Assembly: GCA_025084515.1 (NCBI GenBank)
Contig: JAJAGP010000331.1
Location: 411,143-475,142 of the forward strand
Direction of reading: 5' to 3'
DNA: 64,000 nt
Source of the DNA: Ancistrus triradiatus
Taxonomy: Eukaryota; Chordata; Actinopteri; Siluriformes; Loricariidae
A program made the translations under genes and the position numbers. How positions within the stretch are numbered: the stretch's first letter is position 1; every line of letters starts with the position of its first letter. Under the pieces are notes generated by a model. The model did no database searches. It was given only the letters and a program-made list of their open reading frames with translations, and was not told where the DNA came from. This document shows, one piece after another, positions 1-11,669 of the stretch.

Positions 1-178
1 GACTGATATAATATACATATACATAATATAATAATATAGATAATATGCCTAGGTTCGTGCACTAGTTTTGGGTTTTATGGTGAGTGGCATACTGGATTGT
101 ATTACGTTCATCTTCTTTGGAAGCCTAATACGGACTTCAAAATCAAACATGCGTCCAAATATTTATGCTCACTCAACC

Positions 179-184
179 TTTATT
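179..184 (-). terminator. prf1: Poly(A) signal of perforin gene A
   Basis: A canonical AATAAA hexamer lies on the minus strand, about 340 bases downstream of the perforin A stop codon. It is the first clear signal in the 3' flank, which implies a 3' UTR of roughly 350-370 nt. Assignment is by position only. The rest of 1-520 is AT-rich, with no other feature I recognise. Confidence 0.5.
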
Positions 185-522
185 TAACTTAAAAAAATAC
201 ACTGCAAAGGTTTAAATAGAAGGCTTCACAAAGTATAGTATTTAAAGATTATGGACAAAGAACAGATTCCAGGCTGCTTCAATATTAATACAGTAATTTA
301 CATCATGAATTATCCTCCGTATCCATGGGCGATTTGTTCCAGGGCTTCCCACAGCTACCAAAATCTGCTCCTGCTCTTATTTAAACCGTCTGTAAGCAGC
401 TTTACAAATGGGTCAGCAACAGTGGAAAGGAAAAATTATATGGCTCAGTTTGGGTGCATTGTAGAGTAAAATAGTCACACGTAATATTATTATGTTAGAA
501 CTGAATTATCTTAAGGGTTTGG

Positions 523-3500
523 TTACAAAAACATTTTCCCATCCTCGTTTCTGGGCTGATTAATCATGTCGTGATGTTGGTCTACAATTACTCCCATCTC
601 CTGCAGCATGTCTTGCGGAAGGAGCCGAGCGTTCCTGGACATGTACGTCGTCGCCAAATTAAAGTTCATGGGGGAGCCGACGTACTCGGAGCAGGCTGGG
701 CCGGCTAAAGTCGGGGCACACGACACACTTGTTTTGTAATACAGCACACCGTGATCTAAGGGACAGAAATTCTCCGCGTTTCCCACTTTAACGGCGATGG
801 TACAAGTCCCCAGCAGGTCGTCGTCCCATTTGTTGTCTTCGTCCCACACCTGCAGCTTCATAGAGTCGTACTCCGACAGGATCACGTCCCCGAGGTCGTA
901 GGTGGCTCCCCAGTGCGGCGAATTGTTATTGTAGATCACAGAGGTCCGTCCGATCTGCATGTCGTGCTTCCCAAAAACTTTGACGTACCCGTCCGTGCCT
1001 GTGGTGTGGTCTCCCCATAATCCCGATGCCCTAATTACAGTTACCTTGACCCGGGCGAGTCCGCGTCTAGCAGGGCAGCAGTCGTGGTTCATGCTCGGGA
1101 CGTTGTTACAGGTACACTGACAGGGCTCCTGCAGATTGTGTTTGGCTCCGATCGAGCACGGGTTCGAGCAGTTTCTCCACAGAGACTTCTCCAGAACGAA
1201 GTCGTGGATGGCTTTGCGCAGGTGCTTTCGGATCGGGTTCTTGGTGGACAGAAGCTCATGAAGAGGCTGCAGCGAGTACGATATGATATCTGGGTTGAGT
1301 GAGAGGGACGAGAGCCACTCTTTGTAAGCGCCTGGGTCTTTATCCGCAGAGAAGAGCAGCTCGGGTTCAGGGGTGTGGCCGCCGAATATTTCTGTTAACC
1401 TAGAGAGAAAAGTCGGAAATTGTTATAATAAACATCCATTCCTGAATTTCAGGTCTGCAACTCATTCCAAAAAAGTTAGGACGGGGAAATTTAGGGCTAC
1501 TAATGAGGTACAAAAGTAAATGATGTGATTGTAATCATGATTTGGGACAAAAGCAGTATCTACGAAAGGCTGATCTTTTGAGGAGTAAAGATGGGCAGAG
1601 GATCTCCAGTTTAACAACAAAACAATGTTCCTCAAAGTAAGACTGGAATGGATTTCCATATTTCTCCCTCTACAGTTCATAATATCATTAAACGATTCAT
1701 GAATCATAAAGGGCAAGAGCACCATCCTGAACTGAAGAGAGGTGATCTCTGCTCCCTCAGACAGCACTGCATCAGTAGCTGATAGAGCCACATGGGTAAG
1801 GGATTCCTTTATCAAACCTTTATCAAGCTTTACAATATAGAGCTACATTCACAAATGCCACTTATAATGTTACTGTGCTAAAAAAGAAGCCTTATGTTAT
1901 AACCATGTCCAAAAGCGGCACCGATTTCTCTGGGCTCGGAGGCATCTGGGATGGACCATCACACAGTGGAGACGGGGATTGTGCTCAGACCCTTCAGTAT
2001 AATAGATTTTTTTTGGAAGAAATGCACGCCAAAGATGAAAAAAAAGGACCATCCAGACTGTTGTAAGTCCAGAAGCCAGGCTCTGTCATGGTATGGGGAC
2101 GGGTCAGGGCCCTTGGTAAAGGTCATTTGCATTTGTGTGATGGAGCATTAGTGCAGGAAAGTACCCTGAGACATGTCTTTTAAGTGTTTCACTCACTTTT
2201 ATGTTCTCTAACTGACCTGTCGTTGAAGACGCTGGAGAAGCTGCTCTTGCTTTCGGTCTTGTCCTTGATTTCGTCACAGTGCTTCGTCGCCACATTGTTG
2301 GTGACCTTCTCCTTCACGCTGGCTGACGCCTCCACGTCCAGGCAAGTCTTCACCTCGTCCACGCTCAGGCCGTTCAGGGCTGCCTGGCACTGCTTAATGC
2401 TGGTCACGGACTGGACCTTCCCTCCGAGGGTCACCTGGGTAACGTCGGATTTGTCGTTTAAGGAAACAGCCTGACAGAACTCCTGCTGTTAGTGATATAT
2501 GTAATATATCTATTGTTATCTACACTGTTGTTATTCTTTTATAACATAGATTTTGAATAAGCTTTCTCTGTTAATATTTATTTAGTTTCTGTTCATTTAA
2601 ACTATTTCTCTGAACTTATTAATTAGATAACTTAGTTTAACTCTTACATATAACATCTAATCCGCCCAGGCAGTTTGGGTCCCTTATTGATTTTTGGTCC
2701 TCTCAATTTTTCTTCCTTATAACGTTTAGGGCTTTTCCTTCCCACTGTCGCCCTAGGCTCGCTCAGTTTAGGGCTTTGGGCATCGATATTTGTAAAGCTA
2801 CTTTGAGACAATGCTCCGTTATAAAAAGCGCTATAGAAATAAATTTGACTTGACTTTGTAGCATCGTCTAAGAGAAAGACTGTTCGGCTTCTTATGCTTA
2901 GCAGCTCATAGCTTGATTATTTTAAGGTAAAAATATTTAAGGTATGATTAAATAATTTTTCCATTTCCACTAATCAGAAGGTTACAAGTTCAAGTAACGA
3001 AAACAGTTACTAAAACAGTGGTATGTCTAATCTAATGTTGGCTTGAGACTTTTGCAGTATCCTAATGCTAGTTATTTTTCAGGCCTGTTGTTTCTTGAAA
3101 CGACTTTTTAAAACCAATTGCAGCCAAAAGGCTTGAATTAGTTGTTGGTTTTAAGATCTAACCTTGATAACTCTGAGTCAGACTGGCTTGTCTGTTCCAT
3201 CTCACCACATGCTTGTCTGGATATTTTCGCACAGCAGCTCGTGCCTGTTACCTTGGTGATGTAGTGAGTGCCGAAGTCGTCGATGAGTTTGTAGTAACGG
3301 GGCTTGTACTGTCTGTCGTACTGCTGGGGCAGCTGACTCACGGCGCGTTTAAACTCGGGGTGAAGCCGAGGCTTGTTAGAAATCCTGTAACTGGAGACGA
3401 GACACAGCAACGAGTGAATACATGTTTAAAGAAAAAATGGCAAACATGGAACATTTCTATCGAGAGCACAGTGCTACTCAAACTCCAGAAAGCTCCAGAA

Positions 3501-4698
3501 ATTGTATGAGTGTAATAGTGGGATACAATTAATGCTTAATCAATATATATTAGAGGATAGAGGAGCACTGAGACTTGAGAACCCAGTCCTGGTGAAAGAG
3601 GGGGTACCAGTGGATCCACCCTGAATTTAGGACCAACAGCGGTGCCAGTACGTTGAGTATCGTTTGAATCTCATCGATTCCAGTTCTGCCTATTGAGTCT
3701 GGTTCTTTTCGATTCCACAACCGGTGATCCAAAAGGAAAGAAATCATTTTTATTTTACTTTACATCTTTTTTCCCTTATAATAGGCTTAAATGTGAAGAA
3801 AAAGTTTAAGATAAAAATGATTGCTTTCCTTTTGGACCACAGGTTCATCATCAGCAGAAGAGATAGCTGGCAGATAGGTCCTTCCTTAATACAGATGTAT
3901 TTTGATCCACGCCTCAGTCTGGGTGGCATTTTTCTTTCGGTACTCTATCCTTTCACTTTTCAAAAACAACCCAGTAAGTGGACTGGCGAATGAAAACTGG
4001 CTCTGGGTGAAGGTGGGTGTGTTGGTATGGATTGGCACTGTGTCCAAGGCCTGGGATAGGCTCTGGCCATCACAATCGGGATAAAGCGTTTACTAAAGCT
4101 GAATGTGAGAACCCTAATGGAAACTCATTTCTATAAATCCACCTGGGTCCATTGGGTCTTACCTGTAATAGCCACAGGAAATGCTGTGACTGGTGAAGCT
4201 GAATTTGTCCTTTTTGGTTTTCTCCATCGAGTACTCGGCCAGTTTGGAGTTGGTCCCAGCAAGCGTCAGTGACCCCTGACTGTGCTTGACATTAATTCCC
4301 AAATTCGCGCTCCAGTTGTTCTCGATGCAGGAGGTGCTGGCGGTGAGAAGGGACTCGCAGGACTGGTAGACGGAGCTGGACACCTTCACGCTGCACTTCT
4401 GACTGGGCCTCCAGTCGACCACGGAAACTGGGAGCTTTTGCTTCTTCCCCTCCAGGTAGGGGTTTCTGCACAGGGTGCACGTCTTGTCCTTCTGCCTCCA
4501 GTGCTGCATGTCGATCACGAACGAGCCCTTCCTCTGCATCTTGGTGACATCGAAGCCTTCTCCGGCCAAGTTGGTTCCGGGAGCGAAGTCGGCTTCGGCG
4601 CAGTCTCGCGGTCTTCCTTGTTCACACGAGTGAATCAGGGGCAAACAGATTACGAGGTAACAAAGACCTGGCCATGGGAAACGTGCTCCAGAAATCAT
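523..4698 (-). CDS. prf1: Perforin-1-like pore-forming protein, gene A (four coding exons)
   Basis: This is a secreted cytotoxic-granule protein of the perforin family; such proteins polymerise into calcium-dependent pores in target membranes. Coding exons on the minus strand are 4698-4163, 3390-3252, 2434-2217 and 1399-523. They have GT-AG borders and phases 2, 0 and 2, total 1770 nt and give 589 aa with no internal stop. Residues 1 to about 25 form a hydrophobic signal peptide. The MACPF domain follows, with the signature FGTHYITKVTLGG at 218-230 across the exon 2/3 junction. A cysteine-rich EGF-like linker lies near 370-406. A C2 domain runs from about 410 to 525, with candidate calcium-binding Asp428, Asp434, Asp484, Asp486 and Asp492 (GDHTTGTD and WDEDNKWDDD). 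The length is slightly above mammalian perforin (about 555 aa). A matching paralogue lies 3.6 kb upstream on the same strand. A 5' untranslated exon is possible but I could not fix it. Family and boundaries are secure; which fish perforin paralogue it is remains unknown. Confidence 0.93.
1424..2172 (+). mobile_element. DNA-transposon-like interspersed repeat R1, longest copy, inside perforin A intron 3
   Basis: This is the longest copy of a repeat seen at least six times in the window. It begins with the block ATTCCTGAATTTCAGGTCTG and ends after a segment reading GGTCAGGGCCCTTGGTAAAGG. Short decayed coding stretches (a 63-codon and a 66-codon ORF at 1875-2151) look like broken transposase-type reading frames, but I cannot assign a superfamily. 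It fills nearly all of the 817-bp intron 1400-2216, leaving about 25 and 45 bp at the two splice sites. Confidence 0.6.
2545..2862 (+). repeat. Interspersed repeat R2, copy 1 (perforin A intron 2)
   Basis: Its hallmark blocks are a 'TTTGGGTCCC ... TTGGTCCTC' stretch, a segment near ACTGTCGCCCTAGG, and a 3' tail with GAGACAATGCTCCG followed by GCTATAGAAATAAA. The same order of blocks recurs near 18.9, 35.0 (reverse), 45.3 and 45.8 kb. The tail resembles the 3' end of fish retroposons, but no target-site duplication was identified. Confidence 0.55.
3728..3870 (+). repeat. Interspersed repeat R9, copy 1
   Basis: About 100 bases containing TTGGACCACAGGTTCATC recur in coro1a intron 9 at about 51.11-51.26 kb, where the same stretch reads TTGGATCACAGGTTCATC in a matching context (preceding AAAAATGATTGCTTTCC versus AAAAATTATTCCTTTC). 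It lies in perforin A intron 1. The class is unknown. Downstream, about 4005-4090, is a separate fragment (GATTGGCACTGTGTCCAAGG ... GGGATAAAGCG) resembling the tail of a fish retroposon. Confidence 0.45.
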
Positions 4699-4849
4699 GG
4701 TAGCGAGAGAGGAGATCCTGCTGGATTATCCTTATGGAGACAACGCACAGTGAAGAGTGACAGGAATTAAAGTTCACACAGTTCGCACAGAATCAGATCA
4801 GGAAAAGAAACGGTATGGAAAATGCTAATACAGAAAATGCAGTGTATAT

Positions 4850-5700
4850 TACATCGACTATGACATTTATTTTATTGCAGACAGTTCGAACCCGAGACAT
4901 TTCATGTTATTTCTGGGCAACTTCATTTCATTTGTTAATAAACATCCATTCCTGCATTTCACTCCTGCAACACATTCCAAAAAATGTTGGGACGGGGCTA
5001 TTTAGGACTAGTAATGAGATAAAAAACTAAATAAACAAAATGAGTTTCAAACAGCCAGGAAAGGCCGAGTCTTTGAGGAATAAAGATGGGCAGAAGATCT
5101 CCAGTTTATCAACAAATGTGTAAGAAAATGATTGAAATGTGTAAAAACAATGTTCCTCAAAGAAAGACTGGAAGGGATTTATATATTTCAGTCCTAAGCC
5201 GACGCCCCTTCTGGACATGGTTATAACATAAGGCTTCTTTTTAGCACAGTAACGTTTTAAGTGGTGTCTGTGAATGTAACTCTGTATTGTAGAGCTTGAT
5301 AAAGGTTTGATAAAGGAATCCCTTGTCCATGTGGTTCTATCAGCTATTGATGATGGTTCTTGATGCAGTGCCGTCTGAGGGAGCGGAGATCACCCCTCTT
5401 CAGTTTCGGCTTGAACCCTTACCCCATACGATTCATGAATCGTTTAGTGATATTATGCTCTGCAGAGGGAGAAATATATAAATCCCTTCCAATCTTTCTT
5501 TGAGGAACATTGTTTTGAAACATTTTCTTACACATTTGTGGATAACTGGAGATCCTCTGATCCTCTTTACTCCTCAAAGACTCAGCTTTTTGTGAATACT
5601 GCTTTTGTACCAAGTCATGATTATAATCCTCTGTTTGCAATCACATCATTATTTAGATTTTTATCTCATTACTAGCCCTAAATATCTCTCAACAATGTTA
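4850..5700. mobile_element. Two R1 repeat fragments joined head to head (inverted)
   Basis: About 4850-5205 is a plus-oriented 5' part of repeat R1 (ACATCCATTCCTGCATTTC, then AAAGATGGGCAGAAGATCTC). From about 5206 the sequence switches to the reverse complement of a longer R1 copy and runs to about 5700. Segments near 5080-5190 and 5465-5590 are reverse complements of each other (GGATCTCC/GGAGATCC blocks, AACAATGTTCCTCAAAG/CTTTGAGGAACATTGTT), so the locus could fold into a long imperfect hairpin. It lies between the two perforin genes, upstream of gene A. Confidence 0.6.
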
Positions 5701-6339
5701 TAATGTTTGTCGTAAGGTTGTTCAAGCTTTTGTGTTAGACTGCAGTACTGCAGAAAAAAAGAAGAATTATGCATGATGTGTGCTGTCGGTCTTTACCTTC
5801 AGTGCGGCTCAGTTTTGGTTTCCTATGTGTCAGCATCAGCATTGAAGAAAGTCCTGTCTCACACAAAGAGAAGGCAAAGCTGTGTTATGTCATATATCCA
5901 CCGAAGCTTAATATTTAAGTTTTATGCTGTAGATATGTTTAAAGATCAGCATTACCAACTGGAAGCTTGTTGTGAAGCGTGTCAACATACCTGAGACCTT
6001 CAGAGCTGGAAACAATCTGTTGGCGTCCGTGTGTGTGTGTTTTTGTGTAATATATGACTGTGTCTGTGGGTGGGCTTCACTGTAGTATAGCCCTCCTGTT
6101 ATAGGTGTGGAAAAAAAAGCAGTTCAGTGGAATATGTGATTGTAGTGGCTCATGGGTTTTCACCCTCAAACAGCCTCTTTTGTTGACAACGTAACAAAGC
6201 TAAGCGTGTCAGACCACAAAGAGACACTGGAGGATATGGAAGGTGCTTTTTGTTTGCACACATTCTAATTTATGTCTCATTTCTCTACTTTACAATTTGT
6301 TCTTTCGACTGAGAGAGATATTTAAGATTAGAGTTTGAG

Positions 6340-6935
6340 TTTTATTTAACTGCAGGCGGTATGAACCCGAGATATTTCATGATCTTATTTCTCTGGTCAA
6401 CTTCATTTCATTTGTTAATAAACATCCATTCCTGCATTTCAGGCCTGCAGCACATTCCAAAAAAGTTGGGCCATTTAGGGCTAATAATGAAGAAAAAAAC
6501 TAAATAATGATGTGATTTCAAACAGGTGATTATAATCTTGGTTTGGTACAAAGGCTGAGTCTTTGAGGAGTAAAGATGATCAGAGGATCTCCAGTTTATC
6601 ACCAAATCTTTAAAAACAATGGGCATCTGGGATGGACCATCATACAGTGGGAACGGGGATTGTGCTCAGACCCATCAGAAATGGACACCAAAGATGAAAC
6701 GTCCAAAGCCAGGCTCTGTCATGGTATGGGGTCGGGTCAGGGCCCTTGGTAAAGGTCATTAACACTTCTGTGATGCAGCATTAATGCAGAAAACAAGACA
6801 AAACACATGGCATGGCAGCGGAGGAAGAGGGGACGGGCACTGGACTGGCCCACCTGCAGTCCTGACCTGTCCCGACTATAGGATGTGTGGAGACTTTGGA
6901 AACAAAAAAAGTGACAACGACGACCCCATGCTGTT
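6340..6935 (+). mobile_element. DNA-transposon-like repeat R1, internally deleted copy
   Basis: It starts like the other R1 copies (AATAAACATCCATTCCTGCA at about 6417) but jumps near 6621 from the 5' part directly to the 3' part (GGCATCTGGGATGGACCATC). It then continues further 3' than the intron 3 copy, to about 6935. The rest of 5700-8230 has no gene. It holds an AT-rich run at 7600-7860 and one isolated end of repeat R7 at 7525-7560. Confidence 0.55.
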
Positions 6936-7524
6936 GCACCATAACACGTGTTTTTACTCTGAGAATAAGCTAAATTACTAATACCTGACTAAAAACAGAG
7001 CACAGCGTGTAACTGGATTTTGTGTAGAACATGGTTTTGTCTCAGCGGTTTTTCGTACTTTTTCAGAAGCTGGAACCTTCTTCCTTCCTGCACTCAAATC
7101 AAAACCACATGTAAGGTGGTCTCATTTTCAGTAAGTCACATGGGTCTTCCTGTGGTGTCAAATGGTTTCCTTTTCCCTAAAAAGTACAAACTCAACATAT
7201 ATGAGTTCACTGTTTAGTCAGAAAAACGTTCTCATTTAAATAACGTGACGAATGCTGCAGTGCTGTGTGACATTTTATTCATCTTTAATAAAAGCAAATA
7301 AGCGAGCAAGAGTACAGGAAATTCACTGGTGTACAATCAGATGCTGAACAATGGCTATTCATGATTCAACTCAAACAGATGTTTAGTAAATAGAAATCCC
7401 TTAATGAGTGACAACAGGAGTGATACATCACACTTTATGCTGTATATGATAAGACTGCTAAATGACATTTAAACATATATCAAACATAATATGTGATTAT
7501 ATTAATAACTGCCCACTATGTACA

Positions 7525-7560
7525 CTATATGACCAAAAGTTTGTGGACACCCCGACATTT
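7525..7560 (+). repeat. Isolated end of MITE-like repeat R7
   Basis: The block CCAAAAGTTTGTGGACACC matches the termini of the complete-looking R7 copy at about 40.69-40.97 kb. Only one end is recognisable here. Confidence 0.4.
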
Positions 7561-8232
7561 AATAGTGGTGATTCCGAAGTTAGTTTGGCAACGACTGTAA
7601 TACAGTATAATCATAATTAATCATAATTTTAGGCTATATATTTTTTAATGATGTATTTGACAAAATATATGATGAAATAGAATTATATTTATTAATTAAA
7701 TTAAATTGTATTATTTAAATTATATTTTTATTATATTTTTATATTTTTAATTATTAAATTCTATGATTATATTCAATATATGTCATGTATGATGAATGTA
7801 AAGTGAATTACAAACTAATTCAATTTTTAAAAATTTTTTCTGTAATGAACAAATTTTTTTATTTGGTCCCAGTCTTGGTCTTGACTCGGACCTGGGGTGC
7901 TCAGAAAGAGCAAACAAGCATGAGCCAATCACAAAACATCTCTGAGATCACTGGGAGGGGCTTCTTTGTGGTGATGATGACTTTTTTTCAAGATTAAGTC
8001 ATTTTTGGACCCGAATTATTACTTTTTACTTAAGTTTGATTACCTGAATTTTTTGAAACTCAAATTCTGAGGTGAAAATTTTCAATATCCCCAAATTTCA
8101 CCCTTTTTTCTCCAAGCATCATGAATTCAGGCTATAAATTCAGGTTCACGTTCTGGTGACAATGATGTAACTCCATATGATGCTCCAAACTATGATCAGA
8201 TGTACTTTTGCTCGTCCCTGCAAGCGTGTGGC

Positions 8233-8238
8233 TTTATT
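8233..8238 (-). terminator. prf1: Poly(A) signal of perforin gene B
   Basis: AATAAA lies on the minus strand about 50 nt past the perforin B stop codon, implying a very short 3' UTR. Gene A has a longer one, so the duplicates differ in 3' processing. Assignment is by proximity. Confidence 0.55.
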
Positions 8239-8289
8239 TCAGATTTTAAGCTGGCGTGCTTTGCGGTTTCGAATAAATAAATGACTGCT

Positions 8290-11200
8290 CTACAGGTTGA
8301 AGCCTTCAGCTTTGCGCTTGTTGCCCTGGTTGAAGCGGGGATTGCGCTCATCGAGGAGAACTCCCATCTTCAGCAGCATGTCTCGGGGAATTGGGAGAGC
8401 GTTTCGGGAGGCGTACACCTTCTCCAGCTGCCCCTCCATCGGCGATGGCTGGTAGTCGGAGCAGGTGGCTCCAGCCAAACTGTGCACGCACTTCACCTTC
8501 ACGTCGTAGTACAGGACGCCATGATTAAGTTTGCACATATTGTTATCGTTGCCAGATTGCAGTTTAATGACGCAGGTCCCGAGCAGGTCGTCGTCCGAGT
8601 CGTTGTCCTCATCCCACACCTCCAGTTTGATGCTGCTGAAAGACGTCAGGTCGTGACTGCCCAGATTGAAAGGGTAGTTCCACTGGGGTGAGTCCTGTCC
8701 GTCAATAATAGGCGTCTGACCGAGTCTATGGCGGCCGTTGAGTAACTTGACGTATCCATCGGTCTGACTGAAGTAATCTCCGTATAACCCGCTGGCTCTG
8801 ATCGCAGTTATGACAACCTGAGCGAGTCCTCTCTTGGTGGGGCAGCAGTTGGAGGCCAACCCCGGATTGTTGTGGCAGCTGCATACGCATGGCTCATTGG
8901 GATTGGTCTTGATGCCAGTCTTGCACTGGCCTGTGCAGTTTTTCAGCAGGCCTCTTTGGAGGATGTAGTCCTTGACGGCGTTGCGCAAATGCTCGCGACT
9001 GGGATTCTCAGGCGCTATGAGCTCATGAATGGATTCGAGCGTATAGGAAAGCACGTCGGGGTGGGTGGGCAGAGATGAGAGCCACTCCTTATAGGCCTTT
9101 GGGTCGTTTTTTGATGAGAAGAGGAGGTCGATATTCTGGGTGTAGCCACCGATCACGTCCGATTCCCTGTTAGGACGACAGGAAAGCATGTTTTGGGTGT
9201 TTCACACCTTAAAAAACCTGTACAGTAATGTAGAACAGGTACAGATTTGTGGCTCATCTGTTAGTTATGCAATGGAAAGAGGCCAGAGTATTTATTTCCA
9301 ACCATGACCCTGTAGACAATTCATTCAGAAAGTCTTTCATGTTTTTCACATTTTGTTGTTAGCCTTGTGCTAAATTAAAACTAAACTCAAGTTTTTCCCA
9401 TCAATCTGCACGCAGTACCCCACGATGAGAAAGTGTTTGCAAATTGATTTAAAAGGAAAAACGAAAATTCTGCATGGACGTAAGTATTCAGATGCTTTGC
9501 TCTGACACTTGAAATTTCCTCCTATTTCTCTTGATCATCTCTGAGATGTTTCTACACCTTAAATTGGGCTCACCCGTGGTAAATTCAGTGGATTGGACAC
9601 GATTTGGAAAGACACACACCTGTCTATATAGGGTCTCACAGCTAACAATGCATATTAGAACAAAAACCAAGCCATGAGGAAGAAAGAACTGCCTGTAGAG
9701 CTCAGAGACAGGATTGTGTGGAAGATCTGGAGAAGGCTACAAAAAATCTGCTGCACTGAAAGAGCACACTGCCCTCCATTATTCTTAAATGGAAGATGTT
9801 TGGAACAAGCAGGACTCCACCAAACTGAGTAATCAGGGGAGAAGGGCCTTGGTAAGAGAAGTGACCAAGAACCCAATAGTCACTCTGGCTGAGCTCAAAA
9901 GAAACTTCCAGAAGGTCAACCATCACTCCACAAGTCTGGGATTTATAGCCAGACAGAAGTCTCTCCTCAATAAAAGTACCAAAAGCCCAGGTGGAGTTTG
10001 CAAAAGAAAAACCTAAAGGACTCTCAGACTGTAAGAAACAAGATTCTCTGGTCTACGCCATAAAGCTCCGGTTGGTGAAAGTGCATTTTGCTGTGGGTGT
10101 GCAAGACTGAGTTAAAGTAGGGCTGTAGGACCCTATAGAACCCCCACTGGGGACAGGTAGCCCCAAACCATGCTATAACAGGGCGACTGGGCCCCCTCAC
10201 ATAATCTTTTCCTTTATTTTGTGTCTCTTCTGATAAACTGCACCAACCTGTCGTTGAACATGCCGGAGAAGCTCCTTTTGTTCATAGACTTGTCCTTTTT
10301 CTCCTTGCAGTGACGGTATGCGCCGGCCAGGTCCACATCTACTTTTCCCGTCACGCTGACGGACGCCTCCACGTCCAGACACGTCTTCACCTCGTCAGCG
10401 CTCGTACCCTCCATGGACGCCTCGCAGTCCTTGATGCTGGTCACCGAGTGGATCTCTCCACCCATGGTCACCTGGAAACAATAACCAACAGAATCCAAAC
10501 AAAGCTACATCTGGTAATGTTATTGTGTACAAATAAGAAATAAGAAACAAGTTGGGATGATATAGCTTTTATTTTTACATTTACATTCTCATTTGCTTAA
10601 CCCTAAATTGCCCCCGTCCTTAATATTTTGGGAATGTGTTGCAGGCTTGAAATGCAGGAATGGATGTTTATTAGCAAATGAAATTAATTTTTTTTTCTGA
10701 TTTGGACTTGATCTTGACTTAGACTTTTGGAAGCTCCAAAGCTTTGCTTATATTGCCTATAAGTACTATTTTACAAATTAACACATTATTGAATATTATT
10801 CTATCTTGCCCGGTGCACTAAGGCCGTTTGCTCCACCATTACTTGGTGGTATTTGAGCTGGTGTTGTGAGGCGTGTCTTATTTACCTTACTGAGATAATG
10901 GGTACCAAAGGTGTCGATCAGCTTGTAATAAAGGTTCTTCGTATGCTCGTCGTAACTTTTAGGGAGACGGTCAAACTCGGCTTGCAGTTCTGGGTGGACG
11001 GGGGGTCGCACCAGGAGCCTGTAGCTAGAAACAGAAGGTTGTGCTCAAAAAAAGGTCCTCGTTCCAGGGTTTTCCGAGCCTTATCTGCACAGGATCAGCA
11101 TGGCTGAGCACATTTCAGTAAGATCATGGAGAACGTCCTACCTGTAATACTCACACGAGACGCTGTGGCTGGTGAAGCTGAATTTGTCCCTTTTGGTTTT

Positions 11201-11662
11201 CCCCATTGAATACTCAGCCAGTTTGGAGTTACTGCCCGCCAGCATCAGGTTAGCCGTTTTAGATATTCCCAAAGAAACCTTCCAGTTGTTCTTAATCGAG
11301 AAGGTGGAAGCGCTGACGAGGGCCTCGCTGGACTGGTAGACGGAGCTCGACACCTTCATCTTACACTTCTGGCTTGCTCTCCAGTCCATCACCGTCACTG
11401 GGATCTTTTGGCTCTGCCCCTCCATGAAGGGGTTCGAGCACAGAGTGCAGGACTTGTCCTTCTGGACCCAGGTGCTCGTGTCGATCACGAACACGCCCTT
11501 GCGTTGCATGGTGGTGATGTCGAAGCCTTCCCCTGCCAGGTTGACCCCGGGAGCGAAGTCCACGTTTTGACACTGACTTTCGTTAACCTTGATGCAGCTC
11601 AGGCTGGCCGGAGGAGGGAGAAAGGCAGTGAGCACTGCCCAAAAAAGGAGACCGTGCAACAT
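8290..11662 (-). CDS. prf1: Perforin-1-like pore-forming protein, gene B (four coding exons)
   Basis: This is the tandem paralogue of gene A. Coding exons on the minus strand are 11662-11142, 11024-10886, 10471-10248 and 9166-8290 (521+139+224+877 = 1761 nt, 586 aa, no internal stop). Exons 2 and 4 have exactly the lengths found in gene A and all phases match. I chose the ATG at 11662, not the in-frame one at 11701, because a pyrimidine-rich splice acceptor (TTTTTTCATCCAG) ends at 11670, seven bases before it; the upstream ATG would be intronic. Residues 1 to about 22 are a signal peptide. The MACPF signature FGTHYLSKVTMGG spans exons 2/3. A cysteine-rich linker precedes a C2 domain with the acidic loops GDYFSQTD and WDEDNDSDDD. 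The MACPF and C2 regions align with gene A throughout, with many substitutions, so the duplication is not recent. Role and site as for gene A. Confidence 0.93.
9318..10080 (+). mobile_element. Truncated Tc1/mariner element inside perforin B intron 3
   Basis: The left part resembles the inverted-repeat region of fish Tc1 elements (CAGAAAGTCTTTCATG, then GGTAAATTCAGTGGATTGGA and CACACACCTGTCTATATAGG). It is followed by broken transposase coding sequence. The plus-strand ORF at 9789-10016 contains NQGRRALVREVTKNP, a Tc1 transposase N-terminal helix-turn-helix sequence. The catalytic half and the right inverted repeat are missing. It occupies most of the 1.08-kb intron 9167-10247 and is inactive. 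Confidence 0.75.
10610..10700 (-). repeat. R1 repeat fragment in perforin B intron 2
   Basis: The reverse complement of the R1 start block (TTTCAAGCCTGCAACACATT on the minus strand) lies within the 414-bp intron 10472-10885. Only about 90 bases are recognisable. Confidence 0.5.
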
Positions 11663-11669
11663 CCTGGAC

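Noticed and set aside
1084..1302. Plus-strand ORF opposite perforin A exon 4
   Set aside because: Antisense shadow of a coding exon, like the plus-strand ORFs at 4282-4770, 8281-8691 and 11408-11677.
1875..2151. 63- and 66-codon ORFs in perforin A intron 3
   Set aside because: They fall inside repeat R1 and recur in broken form in other copies; they are remnants, not an exon of the perforin gene.
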